Below the pieces are notes generated by a model, which ran no database searches, was not told the origin of the DNA, and saw only the letters and a program-made list of their open reading frames with translations. Shown piece by piece: positions 63,206 to 64,000 of a DNA stretch of 64,000 bases; position 1 is the stretch's first letter, and each line of letters starts with the position of its first letter. Position numbers and translations under genes: made by a program. Source of the DNA: Thiomicrorhabdus sp. 6S3-12 (GTDB lineage: Bacteria > Pseudomonadota > Gammaproteobacteria > Thiomicrospirales > Thiomicrospiraceae); the NCBI RefSeq assembly GCF_017571475.1, contig NZ_JAGETW010000004.1:124001-188000 (forward strand), in the 5' to 3' direction.

Positions 63206-63246
63206 AAAAAAACGGAGCCAGTCCCACAGGAACTCACTCCGTTTTT
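63206..63246 (-). terminator. Intrinsic terminator in the carA leader (candidate attenuator)
   Basis: On the minus strand AAAAACGGAG (63246-63237) pairs with CTCCGTTTTT (63217-63208) and is followed by more T. It lies 77 bases before the carA start and overlaps the stop codon of a short leader reading frame. It could instead be the terminator of the upstream NlpC/P60 gene, 218 bases away. Confidence 0.7.
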
Positions 63247-63289
63247 AGAATGCTGAATGACTAAATGCCATCTCCGCTAAATACCCCAT
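63245..63289 (-). CDS. Possible carA leader peptide, 14 codons
   Basis: A short frame reads [14 protein letters not shown] and ends TAA at the first bases of the terminator stem. AAGG lies eight bases before its ATG. It lies downstream of a good sigma-70-type promoter. There are no arginine codons, so arginine-dependent stalling is unlikely; a pyrBI-like scheme in which a closely following ribosome covers the terminator stem is the better guess. Translation has not been shown. Confidence 0.4.
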   Translation of the reverse strand: MGYLAEMAFSHSAF

Positions 63290-63322
63290 ATAAATCGCCT
63301 TAAGGCTTAAATTTTAGTCATT
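63256..63322 (-). repeat. Inverted repeat in the carA leader
   Basis: AATGACTAAA (63256-63265) and TTTAGTCATT (63313-63322) are a perfect 10-bp inverted repeat, with a GCCTTAAGGC palindrome inside (63298-63307). In RNA the stem would include leader codons 8-12, so a translating ribosome would open it. Confidence 0.6.
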
Positions 63323-63336
63323 TAAAAGTTAGGCGG

Positions 63337-63365
63337 ATTTTACTCGATTTGCGGTTTCATGTCTA
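63337..63365 (-). promoter_or_regulatory. Predicted sigma-70 promoter for carA
   Basis: On the minus strand TAGACA (63365-63360, five of six to TTGACA) and TAAAAT (63342-63337) are separated by 17 bases. A GC-rich CCGCC follows the -10 box, as in promoters under stringent control. The start of RNA would be near 63330, giving a leader of about 200 bases before carA. Confidence 0.55.
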
Positions 63366-63463
63366 TAATAAATCCCGACAATTCACCCACTTCCGTCTAA
63401 GTTTGTCCGTCTGCAAATTCGACGCCGCTTTTACCTCGACGATCAGAGTTGAAATCGTCAATT

Positions 63464-64000
63464 TCACTCCAATACTCTTCGCGCCATATAAAACCGTTTA
63501 GCCCAGTAATTCTGTCCAATCGAGGAAATCATCACGCCGCGACTGCTGGAGGCGTGCATAAACTGCTGTTTTCCGAGGTAGATACCGTTATGAAAGGTAC
63601 GGTGACCGGTTTTGAAAAACACCATATCCCCGACTTTCAGTCTGGAAAGCGATACCTTGGCGCCGGCTCGCATTTGATCACGGGTAGTACGCGGCACCGA
63701 CACACCGAATTTCTGATTAAAAGCGATCTGTACAAAAGCCGAACAATCCACTCCGCGTTTACTGACTCCGCCATAACGATACGGCACGCTTTCCCACTGA
63801 CGGTAATGCTGCCATAAACGGGTTGGAACAGATTCACTAATGCTCTCGACGGGAGAGCGTTTCAAATTAGACAGGGATTGCGGATAAAAACTTTGTGCCA
63901 GACGATCAAGTTTATCCTGCGCCTGTTTGCCGACCCCATCCGCGTCTTGCGTTGCCTTTTTCGCCGCCGAGACGCGTAAATCTACTGCCTCAGCTGGCAT
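63464..64000 (-). CDS. NlpC/P60 family peptidoglycan hydrolase (5' end beyond window)
   Basis: Cell-wall cysteine peptidase. The catalytic Cys is in GVDCSAFVQIAFNQ, His in FHNGIYLGKQQFMHASSS, after the family start YRYGGVSKRGVDC. The N-terminal part in the window is a helical Lys/Ala/Gln-rich segment; a signal peptide or lipobox, if present, is outside the window. At least 178 aa are visible. The Met at 64000 is simply the window edge and need not be the start. Confidence 0.87.
   Translation of the reverse strand: MPAEAVDLRVSAAKKATQDADGVGKQAQDKLDRLAQSFYPQSLSNLKRSPVESISESVPTRLWQHYRQWESVPYRYGGVSKRGVDCSAFVQIAFNQKFGVSVPRTTRDQMRAGAKVSLSRLKVGDMVFFKTGHRTFHNGIYLGKQQFMHASSSRGVMISSIGQNYWAKRFYMARRVLE

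Noticed and set aside
1-64000. CRISPR arrays, tRNA or rRNA genes, insertion sequences, prophage, toxin-antitoxin pairs
   Set aside because: No regularly spaced repeats, no tRNA-like T-arm patterns in context, and no transposase, integrase or small toxin-antitoxin pair were recognised by eye in either strand.

Overview
The window is a gene-dense chromosomal stretch of a gammaproteobacterium. The evidence is the gene order nadB | rseC-mucD-lepA-lepB-rnc-era-recO-pdxJ-acpS, prfB-lysS with the RF2 frameshift, comEC-lpxK-ycaR-kdsB and carA-carB-greA. Base composition is near 50% GC with few spacers, and I see no insertion sequence, prophage, CRISPR array, tRNA or rRNA gene. An SQR-like flavoprotein, two diguanylate cyclases and the general protein style fit a sulfur-oxidising relative of Thiomicrospira / Hydrogenovibrio / Thiomicrorhabdus. 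That placement is an inference only.

Layout. 1-3791: a cobalamin riboswitch followed by btuB and cobyric acid synthase cobQ. 3950-6320: a globin-coupled, haem-type diguanylate cyclase (DosC-like), a spacer with a perfect DnaA box and direct repeats, and a small CX5R phosphatase. 6409-11149: mscS-like channel, then cobO, cobD (PLP enzyme), cbiB and btuF in a tight run. 11212-16816 (minus): comEC, lpxK, ycaR, kdsB and two small membrane proteins, with DUF2062 divergent from comEC. 17525-22509: Lon-like protease, amtB and a PLP deaminase/desulfhydrase. 22532-25781 (minus): cobU-cobT-cobC-cobS, the nucleotide-loop pathway. Together these genes cover uptake, cobyric acid amidation, aminopropanol attachment, lower-base activation and adenosylation of B12. 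Corrin-ring synthesis genes are not in the window.

26040-34231 is a mixed region: SQR-like flavoprotein, EF-hand protein, TesA-like lipoprotein esterase, greB, a secreted unknown, a BASS transporter, DUF445, a membrane diguanylate cyclase and an unknown. 34315-45004 is the conserved acpS to nadB block, in which rpoE, rseA and rseB are absent from their usual place between nadB and rseC. 45011-58603 holds cheW, ygfZ, lysS, prfB, a DUF5610 protein, an orphan LuxR-type regulator, fumC, thioredoxins, an SDR enzyme, a ROK sugar kinase, a ferritin-like DUF455 protein, a small secreted protein and greA. 58756-63365 is carAB with a leader that looks like a translation-coupled attenuator. The window ends in a partial NlpC/P60 hydrolase gene.

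The least ordinary signals are the carA leader (promoter, 14-codon reading frame with its own Shine-Dalgarno, intrinsic terminator overlapping its stop codon), the cluster of inverted repeats between mucD and lepA ending in a second intrinsic terminator, a sequence block shared by these two leaders, the missing rpoE-rseAB genes, and the SQR-like protein that lacks one of the usual redox cysteines and has a 9-bp palindrome upstream.
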